A stretch of DNA of 64,000 bases from Hydrogenophaga sp. (GTDB taxonomy: Bacteria > Pseudomonadota > Gammaproteobacteria > Burkholderiales > Burkholderiaceae_C): contig NZ_JAUSCF010000024.1 in NCBI RefSeq assembly GCF_030651625.1, positions 1-64,000 of the forward strand, written 5' to 3'. Both the position numbers and the translations under genes were made by a program. The notes under the pieces were generated by a model that ran no database searches, was not told where the DNA came from, and saw nothing but the letters and a program-made list of their open reading frames with translations. Shown here piece by piece: positions 26,732-35,663 of this stretch (its first letter is position 1; each line of letters begins with the position of its first letter).

Positions 26732-27613
26732 ATGTCAGCAGCATCCCACGGTACGACGCCCTACTACTACGTCCCCGGGCCTTCACGACATCCTGTGATG
26801 GCGGCCATCGGCCTGTTTTTCGTGATCCTTGGTGCGGGTCAGTGGGTCAATGGCGCAGCCTGGGGTGCCTATTCCCTGGCCTTCGGCATGGCCTTCTGGC
26901 TGGTGGTGCTCTACCAGTGGTTCCGAGATGCGGTCAACGAAAGCGAAAGCGGCCTCTACGGACACAAGATCGATCTGTCCTACCGCTGGAGCATGAGCTG
27001 GTTCATCTTCTCCGAGGTGATGTTCTTCGGCGCGTTCTTCACAGCCCTCTGGTGGGCCCGTGTGCAGGCCGTGCCGAGTCTGGGTGGCTTTGAGAACTCA
27101 CTCATCTGGCCCGACTTTTCTGCCGTCTGGCCCAGCTCGCAGGCTGGTGCGACCGCTTCACCGGCCGGTATTGTTGAGCCATTCCAGACCATGGGCCCAT
27201 TCTGGTTGCCCACCATCAACACGGCGCTGCTCCTGACCTCTGGCGTCACGCTGACCATTGCCCACCACGCTCTCCAGGTGGGCAACCGGGGCAAAACCAT
27301 CGCGTTCATGTGGATGACCGTGTTGCTCGGAGTGATCTTCCTTTGCGTACAGGGCTATGAGTACTACCACGCCTATGTGGACCTGAACCTCAAGCTGTCG
27401 TCCGGCATCTTTGGCTCGACCTTCTTCATGCTGACCGGTTTCCACGGGTTCCACGTGCTTGTGGGCATGCTGATGTTGCTGTTCATCACCCTGCGTCTGC
27501 AAAGGGGGCATTTCACCGCCAAGAGCCATTTCGGGTTTGAAGGTGCGGCCTGGTACTGGCACTTCGTGGACGTGGTCTGGTTGGGCCTTTACATTCTTGT
27601 GTACTGGATGTGA
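26732..27613 (+). CDS. coxC: Cytochrome c oxidase subunit III
   Basis: This 293-residue subunit III has seven predicted helices. Visible landmarks are the N-terminus TTPYYYVPGPSRHPVMAA, SWFIFSEVMFFGAFFTALWW with the conserved Glu, and AAWYWHFVDVVWLGLYILVYW at the end. Subunit III supports proton uptake and stability of the complex. The start is ATG 26732, with TAGGAGTGAG upstream; the track start at 26648 overlaps the DUF2970 gene. Confidence 0.95.
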   Translation: MSAASHGTTPYYYVPGPSRHPVMAAIGLFFVILGAGQWVNGAAWGAYSLAFGMAFWLVVLYQWFRDAVNESESGLYGHKIDLSYRWSMSWFIFSEVMFFGAFFTALWWARVQAVPSLGGFENSLIWPDFSAVWPSSQAGATASPAGIVEPFQTMGPFWLPTINTALLLTSGVTLTIAHHALQVGNRGKTIAFMWMTVLLGVIFLCVQGYEYYHAYVDLNLKLSSGIFGSTFFMLTGFHGFHVLVGMLMLLFITLRLQRGHFTAKSHFGFEGAAWYWHFVDVVWLGLYILVYWM

Positions 27614-27652
27614 TGGTGGCGGGAGGCGGGTGGAATCCCCGTTTCGCGCCAA

Positions 27653-27684
27653 AAGAAAAAAGCGCCTGCTGGCGCTTTTTTCTT
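27653..27684. terminator. Bidirectional rho-independent terminator after coxC
   Basis: The stem AAGAAAAAAGCGCC / GGCGCTTTTTTCTT with loop TGCT has T runs on both strands. It separates coxC from the convergent DUF2909 gene and ends the first cox transcript. Confidence 0.9.
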
Positions 27685-27711
27685 TGATCGGATGCAGAAC
27701 TTTGATCGGGT

Positions 27712-27960
27712 TCAGCCCCGCAGCGGCAAGCCCGTGGGCTGGATCCAGCCCATCAAATAGCTGATCAACACCACCACAAACAACAATATGGAGAATCCCA
27801 CCCGGAATGCGAGCGCACGTGCCATGTGGTTGTTGCGGGGTGTGTCCGGGTTGGTTGCATCTGCGCCGGTACCACGGTCACCGCGCATCATGAACACCAG
27901 CGCCACGGCGAGGCTGCCGATGATCGCCACAAAACCTGCAAGGACCAGATAGTTCATCAT
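27712..27960 (-). CDS. Twin-transmembrane protein (DUF2909)
   Basis: This 82-residue protein has two helices, LVLAGFVAIIGSLAVALVFMM and VGFSILLFVVVLISYLMGW, joined by a polar linker. DUF2909 twin-TM proteins are regularly embedded in oxidase clusters on the opposite strand in this family. The start at 27960 is taken; the track start at 28149 reads back across the SURF1 gene. It is divergent from SURF1 with about 45 bp between starts. Confidence 0.82.
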   Translation of the reverse strand: MMNYLVLAGFVAIIGSLAVALVFMMRGDRGTGADATNPDTPRNNHMARALAFRVGFSILLFVVVLISYLMGWIQPTGLPLRG

Positions 27961-28005
27961 GTCCAAGATTATCGATCTTCGGCTCCCATGGCACGAGGTG
28001 GTTCT

Positions 28006-28743
28006 GTGAATACACGTGACTGGCGGTTCTGGATGGTGTCCGTGGCTGCGTTGTTGACCATGGCTGCGACCGGCGCATTGGGATTCTGGCAACTCGATCG
28101 CGCCGGGCAAAAAAGGGATCTTCAGGCCCGAATTGATGAGCGCGCCCAACTACCGGCCTGGAACGCTGCGGATGTGTTGAACATGGACGGTCCTGCTGCC
28201 GGTTTGCACCGCGTGGTGCAACTCTCTGGTGAATGGGTCCCCGGGACCACGCTCTTTCTCGACAATCGGCAGATGGCAGGGCGTCCCGGCTTTTTTGTGG
28301 TCACGGCACTGCGTCTGGAAGGCAGTGCAATGGCGGTGCTGGTGCAGCGGGGCTGGGTCCCTAGAGATTTTCAGGAACGCAGTCGTGTGCCTGAAGTGTT
28401 GACGCCTGACGGCATCGTTGCGGTCCAAGGCTGGTTGGCCCCGCCGCCGGGCAAGCTATACGAACTCGGAGAGGCGGGCACCGGCCCGATCCGGCAAAAT
28501 ATCGACATCGAGGGTGTCTCTCAAGAGTGGGGCGTGCCCTTGCTGGCCCTCTCTGTTGTCCAGACTGGTACCGCCACAGATGCACTTCGACGCGATTGGT
28601 CGGTTGTCACTGCTGGTGTGCAAAAACATCTCGGCTACGCGTTCCAGTGGTTTGGATTGTGTGCCCTTGCAGGCTTCCTTTACGTCTGGTTTCAGTTCAT
28701 TTCCCCCCGCCGAAAGCGCAGTTCCCATGTCTCAGACGCCTGA
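28006..28743 (+). CDS. SURF1 family oxidase assembly protein
   Basis: This 245-residue SURF1/Shy1-type protein supports heme a insertion into subunit I. It has N- and C-terminal membrane helices (MVSVAALLTMAATGALGFWQLDRAG and HLGYAFQWFGLCALAGFLYVWF) around a periplasmic domain (TTLFLDNRQMAGRPGFFVVTAL, VLVQRGWVPRDFQER). The start is taken as GTG 28006, with GAGGTGG 5 bp upstream; ATG 27988 in frame lacks a ribosome site. Confidence 0.92.
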   Translation: MNTRDWRFWMVSVAALLTMAATGALGFWQLDRAGQKRDLQARIDERAQLPAWNAADVLNMDGPAAGLHRVVQLSGEWVPGTTLFLDNRQMAGRPGFFVVTALRLEGSAMAVLVQRGWVPRDFQERSRVPEVLTPDGIVAVQGWLAPPPGKLYELGEAGTGPIRQNIDIEGVSQEWGVPLLALSVVQTGTATDALRRDWSVVTAGVQKHLGYAFQWFGLCALAGFLYVWFQFISPRRKRSSHVSDA

Positions 28744-29401
28744 CGAACCCTTGACACTGACCGTGCACAGCATGCCCCAGCTGGATGCAGCCAGCGCAAG
28801 CCGTGTAGCCAGCACACGAGCTGGCCGTTGGAAAATGGTGCTGCTGCTTCTGGTCTGTGCGGCACCGGTGATTGCTTCGTACTTCACCTACTACGTGATC
28901 CGCCCCGAAGGTCGGCACAACTACGGTGAACTGATCGATCCGCAGCGACCCGTGCCGGACATCAAGGGGACCAATGCACAGGGAGACCCGGTATCACTGC
29001 TCGAATTGAAGGACCAATGGTTGCTCATCAGTGTGGCCGACAGCGCCTGCGATGACGCGTGCCAGCAGCACCTCTACCTGCAGCGCCAGCTCAGGGAAAC
29101 GCTGGGGCGCGAGAAGGACCGGCTTGACTGGGTCTGGCTGCGCACAGGCGCCGGCGAAATGAACGAATCATTGCGCGCGGCCACCGATGCGGCCCAAGTG
29201 GTGCTCGTGGATTCAGACGCCCTGGCCACCTGGCTGGTGCCGGCTGAAGGTCGGCGCATCGAAGAGCACCTCTATGTGGTGGATCCTCTGGGCAACTGGA
29301 TGATGCGCTTCCCTGCCGACCTCGATCCCAAGCGGGCCAAGCGTGACCTGGACCGGCTGTTGCGGGCTTCTTCGTTTTGGGACAAGCCAGGAAGGTCATG
29401 A
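28727..29401 (+). CDS. Membrane-anchored SCO-like thioredoxin-fold protein
   Basis: This 224-residue protein has one N-terminal helix (WKMVLLLLVCAAPVIASYFTYYVI, about 35-58) and a periplasmic thioredoxin-like domain. QWLLISVADSACDDACQQHL carries a CxxxC pair like that of SCO copper chaperones, and EEHLYVVDPLGNWMMRF places a His where SCO proteins have their third copper ligand. It overlaps the end of the SURF1 gene by 17 bp. Burkholderiales label this gene only as oxidase-associated transmembrane protein; a copper or thiol-redox role is my inference. Confidence 0.8.
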   Translation: MSQTPDEPLTLTVHSMPQLDAASASRVASTRAGRWKMVLLLLVCAAPVIASYFTYYVIRPEGRHNYGELIDPQRPVPDIKGTNAQGDPVSLLELKDQWLLISVADSACDDACQQHLYLQRQLRETLGREKDRLDWVWLRTGAGEMNESLRAATDAAQVVLVDSDALATWLVPAEGRRIEEHLYVVDPLGNWMMRFPADLDPKRAKRDLDRLLRASSFWDKPGRS

Positions 29402-29575
29402 AGCACCCCACTCGCCGCTTCGCGTCACCCCCCTCTCTCGCCTTCGGCGGGAGGGGGGCGATACCCGTGGCCCGGCGAAGCCGGTTCCACGGTATCTCTG
29501 GACCGCGGCATTTCTCGCCGGAGGGAGTACCCCTGCAGGGGGGAACACCAGCGCCCCGGCAGTGCCGGTTGCGCG
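29402..29575. repeat. Intergenic palindromic repeat
   Basis: This member of the same repeat family reads CACCCCACTCGCCGCTTCGCG, CTTCGGCGGGAGGGGGGC, then the stem GGCCCGGCGAAGCCGGTTCC. It fills most of the 240-bp gap between two genes of the heme A/oxidase assembly set, and no gene is supported in it. Confidence 0.65.
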
Positions 29576-29641
29576 GTGTTTCTGAAGTCACTACCTTCGG
29601 TGCCCTTTCTGCAGCGATTGGCCCTTTCCACAAGCGCTGAC

Positions 29642-30796
29642 ATGGACACCCAATCCCTCTACGATCTTGCGCCCGTTGCCCGGCTCATGCTGCTGGGCGT
29701 GGTGATTGCGCTGGGGCCGCTGGCCTGGGTGTGGCTGCGCAGTCGGCATGCCTCGCCTGCGCACCGCCTTCGTCTGCTCACCCTGGTCACGCTTTTTCTC
29801 ACGTTTGACCTGGTGCTTTTTGGTGCGTTCACGCGTCTGACAGATTCGGGTCTGGGTTGTCCCGATTGGCCTGGCTGTTACGGCAGCGTGAGCCCCGTGG
29901 GAGCGAGTGCTTCCATTGCCGCTGCGCAGGAAGCCATGCCCACCGGGCCGGTCACGTTCCCCAAAGCGTGGATCGAGATGATCCATCGCTATCTGGCCAC
30001 CGGTGTCGGGGTGTTGATCATGGTGCTCATGGCGGTGACGTGGGTGGAGCGCAGGCACGTCACGGTGTCGTTCTGGTGGCCCTTTCTGACTTTCGTGTGG
30101 GTGTGCGTGCAGGGGGCCTTTGGTGCGCTGACCGTGACGATGAAACTGTTTCCGGCCATCGTCACCCTCCACCTGCTGGGGGGCATGGTTCTGCTGGCGC
30201 TGCTGCGAGCGCAGGCGGTGGCCTACACGCTGGCCGAGCCTCGTGGTCCCATGTCGGTGCCGCTGGGGGGCAATCTCCGGAAATGGCTGTGGCTCGTGTT
30301 TGCGCTGGTGTGGGTGCAGATTGCGCTGGGTGGCTGGGTGAGCACCAACTACGCGGTACTGGCTTGCCGCGACTTTCCCACCTGCCAGGGCAGCTGGTGG
30401 CCTTCGATGCACTTCAGAGAAGGCTTCACTTTGTGGCGCGAGCTGGGGATGAACCGGTCGGGTGATGCCATCGCTTTCCCGGCGCTGACCGCCATCCACT
30501 ACGTCCACCGGCTCGCCGCCTATGTGGTGTTGCTGGCCTTGCTCTGGATGGCCAGGCGGCTGTGGTCGGTGCCGGGCATGAGAGGCACGGCCGGGGCATT
30601 GCTGTTGCTCGCGTTGTGGCAACTGGCCAGCGGCCTGAGCAATGTGGTGCTGGAGTGGCCGTTGGTGGCTGCTGTGGCCCACACGGGTGGAGCGGCCGCG
30701 CTGGTTATCGTGCTGATGGGCGCGTTGTCTGGCAGCCACGCGGTCAACGATCGTTTCCACATGTCGCAGTTCAATATTTCCAAGTTGTCCAGATGA
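29642..30796 (+). CDS. ctaA: Heme A synthase (COX15/CtaA)
   Basis: This 384-residue, eight-helix membrane protein converts heme O to heme A by hydroxylating the C8 methyl. The conserved [34 protein letters not shown], a four-helix repeat ([35 protein letters not shown]) and His ligands are visible. Its stop overlaps the ctaB start. Confidence 0.95.
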   Translation: MDTQSLYDLAPVARLMLLGVVIALGPLAWVWLRSRHASPAHRLRLLTLVTLFLTFDLVLFGAFTRLTDSGLGCPDWPGCYGSVSPVGASASIAAAQEAMPTGPVTFPKAWIEMIHRYLATGVGVLIMVLMAVTWVERRHVTVSFWWPFLTFVWVCVQGAFGALTVTMKLFPAIVTLHLLGGMVLLALLRAQAVAYTLAEPRGPMSVPLGGNLRKWLWLVFALVWVQIALGGWVSTNYAVLACRDFPTCQGSWWPSMHFREGFTLWRELGMNRSGDAIAFPALTAIHYVHRLAAYVVLLALLWMARRLWSVPGMRGTAGALLLLALWQLASGLSNVVLEWPLVAAVAHTGGAAALVIVLMGALSGSHAVNDRFHMSQFNISKLSR

Positions 30797-31698
30797 GTGC
30801 CGCGCCCACCTCGACCGTCCCCGTGGCCATGCTGTCCACCTGGCGCCAGTTTCACGCGCTGACCAAGCCGCGAGTGATCCAGCTCATCGTATTTTGTGCC
30901 TTGATCGGCATGGTGCTGGCTGTTCCGGGGGTGCCCAGCTGGGCTCAGATTCAGCTGGCTGCCACGGCGTGTTTCGGTATCTGGCTGGTTGCCGGTGCCG
31001 CCGCTGCCTTCAACTGCGTGGTGGAGCAGCGCATCGACGCCAAGATGAAGCGAACGGCCTGGCGGCCCACGGCCAAGGGCCAGCTCACCAACATGCAAAC
31101 CCTCAGTTTCTCTGCGGTGCTCTGTGCAGCAGGATCGGCTTTGTTGTACTTCTGGGTGAACCCCCTCACCATGTGGCTGACCTTTGCCACCTTCGTGGGC
31201 TACGCGGTGGTCTATACCGTGATCCTCAAGCCACTCACGCCTCAGAACATCGTGATTGGCGGGGCCTCTGGTGCCATGCCGCCGGTGCTGGGCTGGGCCG
31301 CCATGACGGGCGTGGTGTCGCCAGAAGCGTTGATCCTGTTCCTGATCATCTTCCTGTGGACGCCGCCACACTTCTGGGCGCTTGCGCTGTACCGCGTGGA
31401 GGACTACCGAAAATCCGGTCTGCCCATGCTGCCCGTGACGCATGGATCTGAATTCACCCGGCTACAGATCCTGCTCTACACCTTCGTTCTGTTCGCAGCC
31501 TGCCTCATGCCCTTCATGATGCGCATGAGTGGCTGGTTCTACCTGGTGTCGGCGGTGTTGCTGAGTATCGGGTTCTGCGGCTATGCGTTTCTGTTGTGGC
31601 GGGAGTATTCCGACGCCCTGGCACGCAAGACCTTCCGCTTTTCCCTGATCCATCTCTCGCTGCTGTTCGCCGCGCTGCTGATCGATCACTACTTGTAG
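30793..31698 (+). CDS. ctaB: Protoheme IX farnesyltransferase (heme O synthase)
   Basis: This 301-residue UbiA-family prenyltransferase adds farnesyl to heme b. The catalytic Asp-rich motif is [19 protein letters not shown], with a second conserved segment [22 protein letters not shown]. About nine helices are present. An ATGA overlap with ctaA implies coupled translation of the two heme A enzymes. Confidence 0.96.
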   Translation: MSAAPTSTVPVAMLSTWRQFHALTKPRVIQLIVFCALIGMVLAVPGVPSWAQIQLAATACFGIWLVAGAAAAFNCVVEQRIDAKMKRTAWRPTAKGQLTNMQTLSFSAVLCAAGSALLYFWVNPLTMWLTFATFVGYAVVYTVILKPLTPQNIVIGGASGAMPPVLGWAAMTGVVSPEALILFLIIFLWTPPHFWALALYRVEDYRKSGLPMLPVTHGSEFTRLQILLYTFVLFAACLMPFMMRMSGWFYLVSAVLLSIGFCGYAFLLWREYSDALARKTFRFSLIHLSLLFAALLIDHYL

Positions 31699-31753
31699 TC
31701 CCACTTGCGAACCTGTCGTGGGTGGCCCCTTGAATATCCGAACTGAGCTTCAC

Positions 31754-32359
31754 ATGGGCAACTCAAACCTCACCCGACGCCGCACCCTGCTCGCTGGCAC
31801 CTGCGCACTTGCGCTGACCTTGGTGGCTTGTAGCGAAAACAAGCCCGCCTTCACCGGCATCGACATCACCGGAGCCAATTACGCCACTGGTTTCTCGCTG
31901 GTCGACCACAATGGACAACCGCGCACGCTTGCCGATTTCAAAGGCAAGGTTGTGGTGCTCTTTTTCGGCTTCACGCAGTGTCCCGACGTATGCCCCACAT
32001 CCATGATCGAGATGGCCGAAGCCAAGCGATTGCTGGGTCCGGACGGAGACCGGTTTCAGGGCCTGTTCGTGAGTATCGACCCCGAACGCGACACGCCTGA
32101 AATCATGCGCGAGTACATGGGAAGTTTCGATCCCAGTTTTCTCGCCTTGTACGCCGAGCCTGACAAGCTACCCGAAGTGGCCAAGTCCTTCCGCATCCAC
32201 TACAAGAAGGTCGCGGGACCCACGCCCACCAGCTACACCATGGACCATTCGGCGGGCAGCTACGTGTACGACCCTCAGGGCCGCATCCGGCTGTACAACC
32301 GGTATGGCACTGGACCGCAAGCCTTGGCCAACGACATCAAGCTGCTGCTGGACCAGTGA
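31754..32359 (+). CDS. SCO1/SenC copper chaperone
   Basis: This 201-residue protein has a lipoprotein-like leader (TLLAGTCALALTLVACSEN) and a thioredoxin fold. The copper motif FFGFTQCPDVCPTSM (CxxxC) and the distal His in YTMDHSAGSYVYDPQG are present. It loads Cu into the CuA site of subunit II. As last gene of the oxidase cluster it is 55 bp after ctaB. Confidence 0.94.
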   Translation: MGNSNLTRRRTLLAGTCALALTLVACSENKPAFTGIDITGANYATGFSLVDHNGQPRTLADFKGKVVVLFFGFTQCPDVCPTSMIEMAEAKRLLGPDGDRFQGLFVSIDPERDTPEIMREYMGSFDPSFLALYAEPDKLPEVAKSFRIHYKKVAGPTPTSYTMDHSAGSYVYDPQGRIRLYNRYGTGPQALANDIKLLLDQ

Positions 32360-32429
32360 ATCTCGACGGCAGCACGTCGCAGTCGCAGAGCGCGTCAGCG
32401 CAGTGAAGAAATCGAGGCCGCTGCTGGCG

Positions 32430-32521
32430 TGGCGCGCCTTATCCAGAGGCACCCGAGGAACCGGCTTGCCGGGCCTCTGGTGACCCCCTTTGAGGGGGTC
32501 GAGCGCAGCGCGGCGGGGGTG
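32430..32521. repeat. Intergenic palindromic repeat, inverted copy
   Basis: Reverse-complemented, this reads CACCCCCGCCGCGCTGCGCT, a CCCCCTCAAAGGGGG hairpin, then GGCCCGGCAAGCCGGTTCC. These are the same ordered modules as the copies at 13417, 29402 and 37783. It lies between convergent sco and the Bug-protein gene. Confidence 0.65.
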
Positions 32522-33499
32522 TCAATCCACCTTCGCCCCGCTGAGTTTGACCATGCGCTCGTACTTGGCACGCTCGCTGTTCATGAAGGCGCCGAAAGCC
32601 TCTGGCGTGCTGGGCGCAGGTTCGGCCATCAGCGTGGCAAACCGCGCTTTCACTTCGGGTGAGCGCAGGGCTTCGGTGAACGCGGCGTTGAGCTTTGCCA
32701 CGGTGTCCGCCGGTACGCCGCTCGGCACCACCAGGCCCCACCAGGTGTCGATCTCGAAACCGGGCAGGGTGTCTGCCACAGTGGGCACATCGGGCATCAC
32801 CGACGAACGCTGTGCGGTGGTGACCGCCAGCGCCTTGAGGCGTCCGGCGCGGATGTTGCCGGCGGCAGTGGCAAGGTTGTCGAAGTTGAAATCCACCTGA
32901 CCTGCCAGCAGCGCGGCTTGTGCCGGGTTGCCGCCGCTGTAGGGAATGTGCACCGCAAAGATGCCGGTGCGGTTCTTGAAGAGTTCACCCGCCAGGTGTC
33001 CCGCGCTTCCATTGCCGCCGGAGCCATAGTTCAGCTTGCCCGGATTGCTCTTGCCGTATCTGATCAGGTCAGCCAGGCTGTTGATGCCCAGGCGCTGCGC
33101 CGTCTCCGTGTTGATCACCAACACGTTGGGTACGCGAAGCATCTGGGTGACGGGTGTGAAGTCCTTGACCGGATCGTAGGGGAGACTGCTGAACAGCCAC
33201 GGGTTGATGCCATGCGAAGCGGTGGTGGCGATGCCCAGGGTCAGGCCGTCGGGAGCCGAGCGGGCGGCAGCGCCCACACCGATGTTCCCGCCGGCGCCCG
33301 CGCGGTTGTCCACGATCACCGTGCCCAGCGAACCCTTGACGGCTTCGGCCAGGATGCGTGCGGTCACGTCAATCGGGCCACCCGCCGCGAAGGGCACGAT
33401 GATGCGCGTGGTGCTGCCCTGGGCCAAGCCCAGACCGGGGACTGCCAGGCTGGAAGCGAGCAGGGCGCCTTGGGCAAGCAGGTGTCGGCGTTTCATCAT
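32522..33499 (-). CDS. Bug family (TctC-like) solute-binding protein
   Basis: This 325-residue periplasmic binding protein has a Tat-like N-terminus (MMKRRHLLAQGALLASSLAV). Family motifs are IIVPFAAGGPIDVTAR, VDNRAGAGGNIGVGAAARSAPDG, and MLRVPNVLVINTET. Bug proteins bind carboxylates or other small acids. No TctA/TctB permease genes are adjacent, as is usual for the many orphan Bug genes of Comamonadaceae. Ligand unknown. Confidence 0.93.
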   Translation of the reverse strand: MMKRRHLLAQGALLASSLAVPGLGLAQGSTTRIIVPFAAGGPIDVTARILAEAVKGSLGTVIVDNRAGAGGNIGVGAAARSAPDGLTLGIATTASHGINPWLFSSLPYDPVKDFTPVTQMLRVPNVLVINTETAQRLGINSLADLIRYGKSNPGKLNYGSGGNGSAGHLAGELFKNRTGIFAVHIPYSGGNPAQAALLAGQVDFNFDNLATAAGNIRAGRLKALAVTTAQRSSVMPDVPTVADTLPGFEIDTWWGLVVPSGVPADTVAKLNAAFTEALRSPEVKARFATLMAEPAPSTPEAFGAFMNSERAKYERMVKLSGAKVD

Positions 33500-33614
33500 G
33501 GTGTTGTCTCCTGTGGGTGAATGGTTGCGTGGTCAGGCACGCCACGCAACCAGCCGTTGCTGGTCCGAGGTGCCGGGAAAAGCCACCGCCCACTTGAGCG
33601 GGCGACGGCGTGGC

Positions 33615-34646
33615 TCACAGTGTGTCTGCAGCGCTGGTGAAGGAATCGGCAAAAAACTCCTCAGATGGCAAGCCTGCCAGGGTGCTGTATTCGGCGCGCG
33701 CCGATTCCACGACGATGGGCGCACCGCAGGCATAGACCTGGTGGCCAGAGAGGTCGGGGAAATCCTCCAGTACCGCCTTGTGCACGAAGCCGGTTCGGCC
33801 GGTCCAGGCGTCCTCAGGCAGGGCGTCGGACACCACAGGCACATAGCGCAGGTTCGGCATGTCGGCGAGGCGGGCTTCGATCCAGGCATTCTGGTAAAGA
33901 TCGGCCGGGCGACGGCCGCCCCAGTACAGGGTGGCTGGGCGCGTGATGTTCTTGAACTGCATGTGCTCGATGAGCGCCTTGATGGGTGCGAACCCGGTGC
34001 CGGAAGCCAGCAGCACCAGGGGTTTGTTGCTTTCTTCGCGCAGGAAGAAGCTGCCGTAAGGGCCTTCAATGCGAAGAATGTCTTTCTCCTTCATGGTGCT
34101 GAAGACATGGTCGGTGAACTTGCCGCCCGGCATGTGGCGCAGATGGAGTTCCATGCGAGGGTGATCGACCTGCGTGTGTGGTGCATTGGCCATGGAGTAA
34201 CTGCGACGGTCACCGTCGCGCAGCAAGAACTCCACATATTGGCCGGCACGGTACTGAAAGGCGTCGCTGGCGGGAAGCTGAAGGTTCAGCACCATCACGT
34301 CGTGTGACGCGCGTTCCAGCGAGTTGACGCGCACCGGCATTTTCTTGATGGGAAATGCGCCAGCCTCGGTCACCTGGCGCGATTCCAGGACCACATCGCT
34401 GTGGGCCACGCCGCAACAGGTGAGCACATAGCCTGCAGCTTCCTCATCGGCGCTCAGTGCCTTGGCCTGGTGGACGCCGTGAACCACGGAGCCGCTCAAC
34501 AGTCTGCACTTGCAGGAGCCGCAGGCTCCGTCCTTGCAGCCATAAGGAAGACCGATACCCTGGCGGATGCCGGCGACCAGCATGGCTTCATCAGGCTCTG
34601 CAGTGAATGTGCGGCCGCTGGGTTCGACGGTGATGTTGAATGTCAT
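33615..34646 (-). CDS. 2Fe-2S ferredoxin-NAD(P)H reductase
   Basis: This 343-residue flavoprotein reductase has an N-terminal plant-type [2Fe-2S] domain (GCKDGACGSCKCRLLSG and LTCCG, about residues 36-80). FAD-binding (DRRSYSMANAPH) and NAD-binding (VLLASGTGFAPIKALIEH, ending YACGAP) domains follow. It matches the CDP-6-deoxy-delta-3,4-glucoseen reductase-like group often found alone in betaproteobacteria. The partner oxygenase or acceptor is not identified nearby. The start at 34646 (MTFNITVEP) fits the family better than the track start at 34754. Confidence 0.9.
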   Translation of the reverse strand: MTFNITVEPSGRTFTAEPDEAMLVAGIRQGIGLPYGCKDGACGSCKCRLLSGSVVHGVHQAKALSADEEAAGYVLTCCGVAHSDVVLESRQVTEAGAFPIKKMPVRVNSLERASHDVMVLNLQLPASDAFQYRAGQYVEFLLRDGDRRSYSMANAPHTQVDHPRMELHLRHMPGGKFTDHVFSTMKEKDILRIEGPYGSFFLREESNKPLVLLASGTGFAPIKALIEHMQFKNITRPATLYWGGRRPADLYQNAWIEARLADMPNLRYVPVVSDALPEDAWTGRTGFVHKAVLEDFPDLSGHQVYACGAPIVVESARAEYSTLAGLPSEEFFADSFTSAADTL

Positions 34647-34726
34647 ACTGAACGAAGAGGTTGAACGCGCGCCGATGCTCAAACGAGCGCCCGGCAACCC
34701 ATCATTGTCGCAAATTCGGAAAATGC

Positions 34727-35653
34727 ATGAGCCTTCTTGGCGCTTTGCCCGCACGCTTTCGGCGTGAACGGGTGTTGATCATCGGATGTGGAGACGTGGG
34801 TCAGCGGGCCGCCCGCGTGCTGGGGCAAGGCCAGCGGGTGCGATTGTTTGCGCTCACGTCGTCTGCGTCTCGCGGGCCAGGCCTGCGCGCGCAAGGCATC
34901 ACACCCTTGCTGGGCAACCTCGACGAACCTCGCAGCTTGCACCGATTGGCAGGCCTGGCCACGCGCGTGCTGCATCTGGCGCCGCCCCCTTCGGGTGAGC
35001 TGATCGACTGGCGGCTCGACCCTCGCACCCGCGCCCTCACGCGTTCGCTGGCGCAGCGCTCCGTGCCGCGTGCGGTGGTGTACGGGTCCACCACCGGTGT
35101 GTATGGCGACCGGCAGGGGCAGTGGGTCAGCGAATCGTCGCGGGCACAGCCACTGACGCCGCGCGCCTGGCGGCGCGTGGATGCCGAGGCGGCGGTGCAC
35201 AGTTGGGGACGCGCCAGCGGTGTGCGGACCACGGTGCTGCGCATCCCCGGTATCTATGCGCCCGACCGGGAAGGCGGCACGCCCCGCGAACGCCTGTTGC
35301 GCGGCACGCCGGTGCTGCAGGCCGAAGACGATGTCTACACCAATCACATCCATGCCGACGACCTGGCGCGCGCCTGTGTGCTGGCGCTCTGGCGCGGGCA
35401 GCCGCAGCGCAACGTGAACGTGGTCGACGATACCCAGCTGAAGATGGGTGATTACTTCGACCTCGCTGCCGACCTGTATGGACTGCCGCGCCCACCCCGC
35501 GTGGCCCGGTCCAGTGCAGGCGAACAACTGTCCCTCATGCTGTTGAGCTTCATGAGCGAGTCGCGCCGTTTGACGAATCACCGCATGAAAAGCGAACTTC
35601 GACTGGTACTGCGTTACCCGTCGGTCAGCGAAGGGTTGCGAGGCGTCTGTTGA
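34727..35653 (+). CDS. NAD(P)-binding epimerase-like protein (YeeZ-type SDR)
   Basis: This 308-residue extended-SDR-like protein has the Rossmann motif VLIIGCGDVGQRAARVL (about residues 16-32), VVYGSTTGVYGDRQGQWVSE and RVDAEAAVHSWGRASGV. The active-site YxxxK is not obvious, since RVDAEAAV occupies the place, as in YeeZ/YbjT relatives. Substrate unknown. It is divergent from the reductase and convergent with the antiporter gene. Confidence 0.85.
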   Translation: MSLLGALPARFRRERVLIIGCGDVGQRAARVLGQGQRVRLFALTSSASRGPGLRAQGITPLLGNLDEPRSLHRLAGLATRVLHLAPPPSGELIDWRLDPRTRALTRSLAQRSVPRAVVYGSTTGVYGDRQGQWVSESSRAQPLTPRAWRRVDAEAAVHSWGRASGVRTTVLRIPGIYAPDREGGTPRERLLRGTPVLQAEDDVYTNHIHADDLARACVLALWRGQPQRNVNVVDDTQLKMGDYFDLAADLYGLPRPPRVARSSAGEQLSLMLLSFMSESRRLTNHRMKSELRLVLRYPSVSEGLRGVC

Positions 35654-35663
35654 GCTCGCAGGT

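Noticed and set aside
29591-30760. 389-residue minus-strand ORF opposite ctaA
   Set aside because: Same antisense composition; ctaA is certain.
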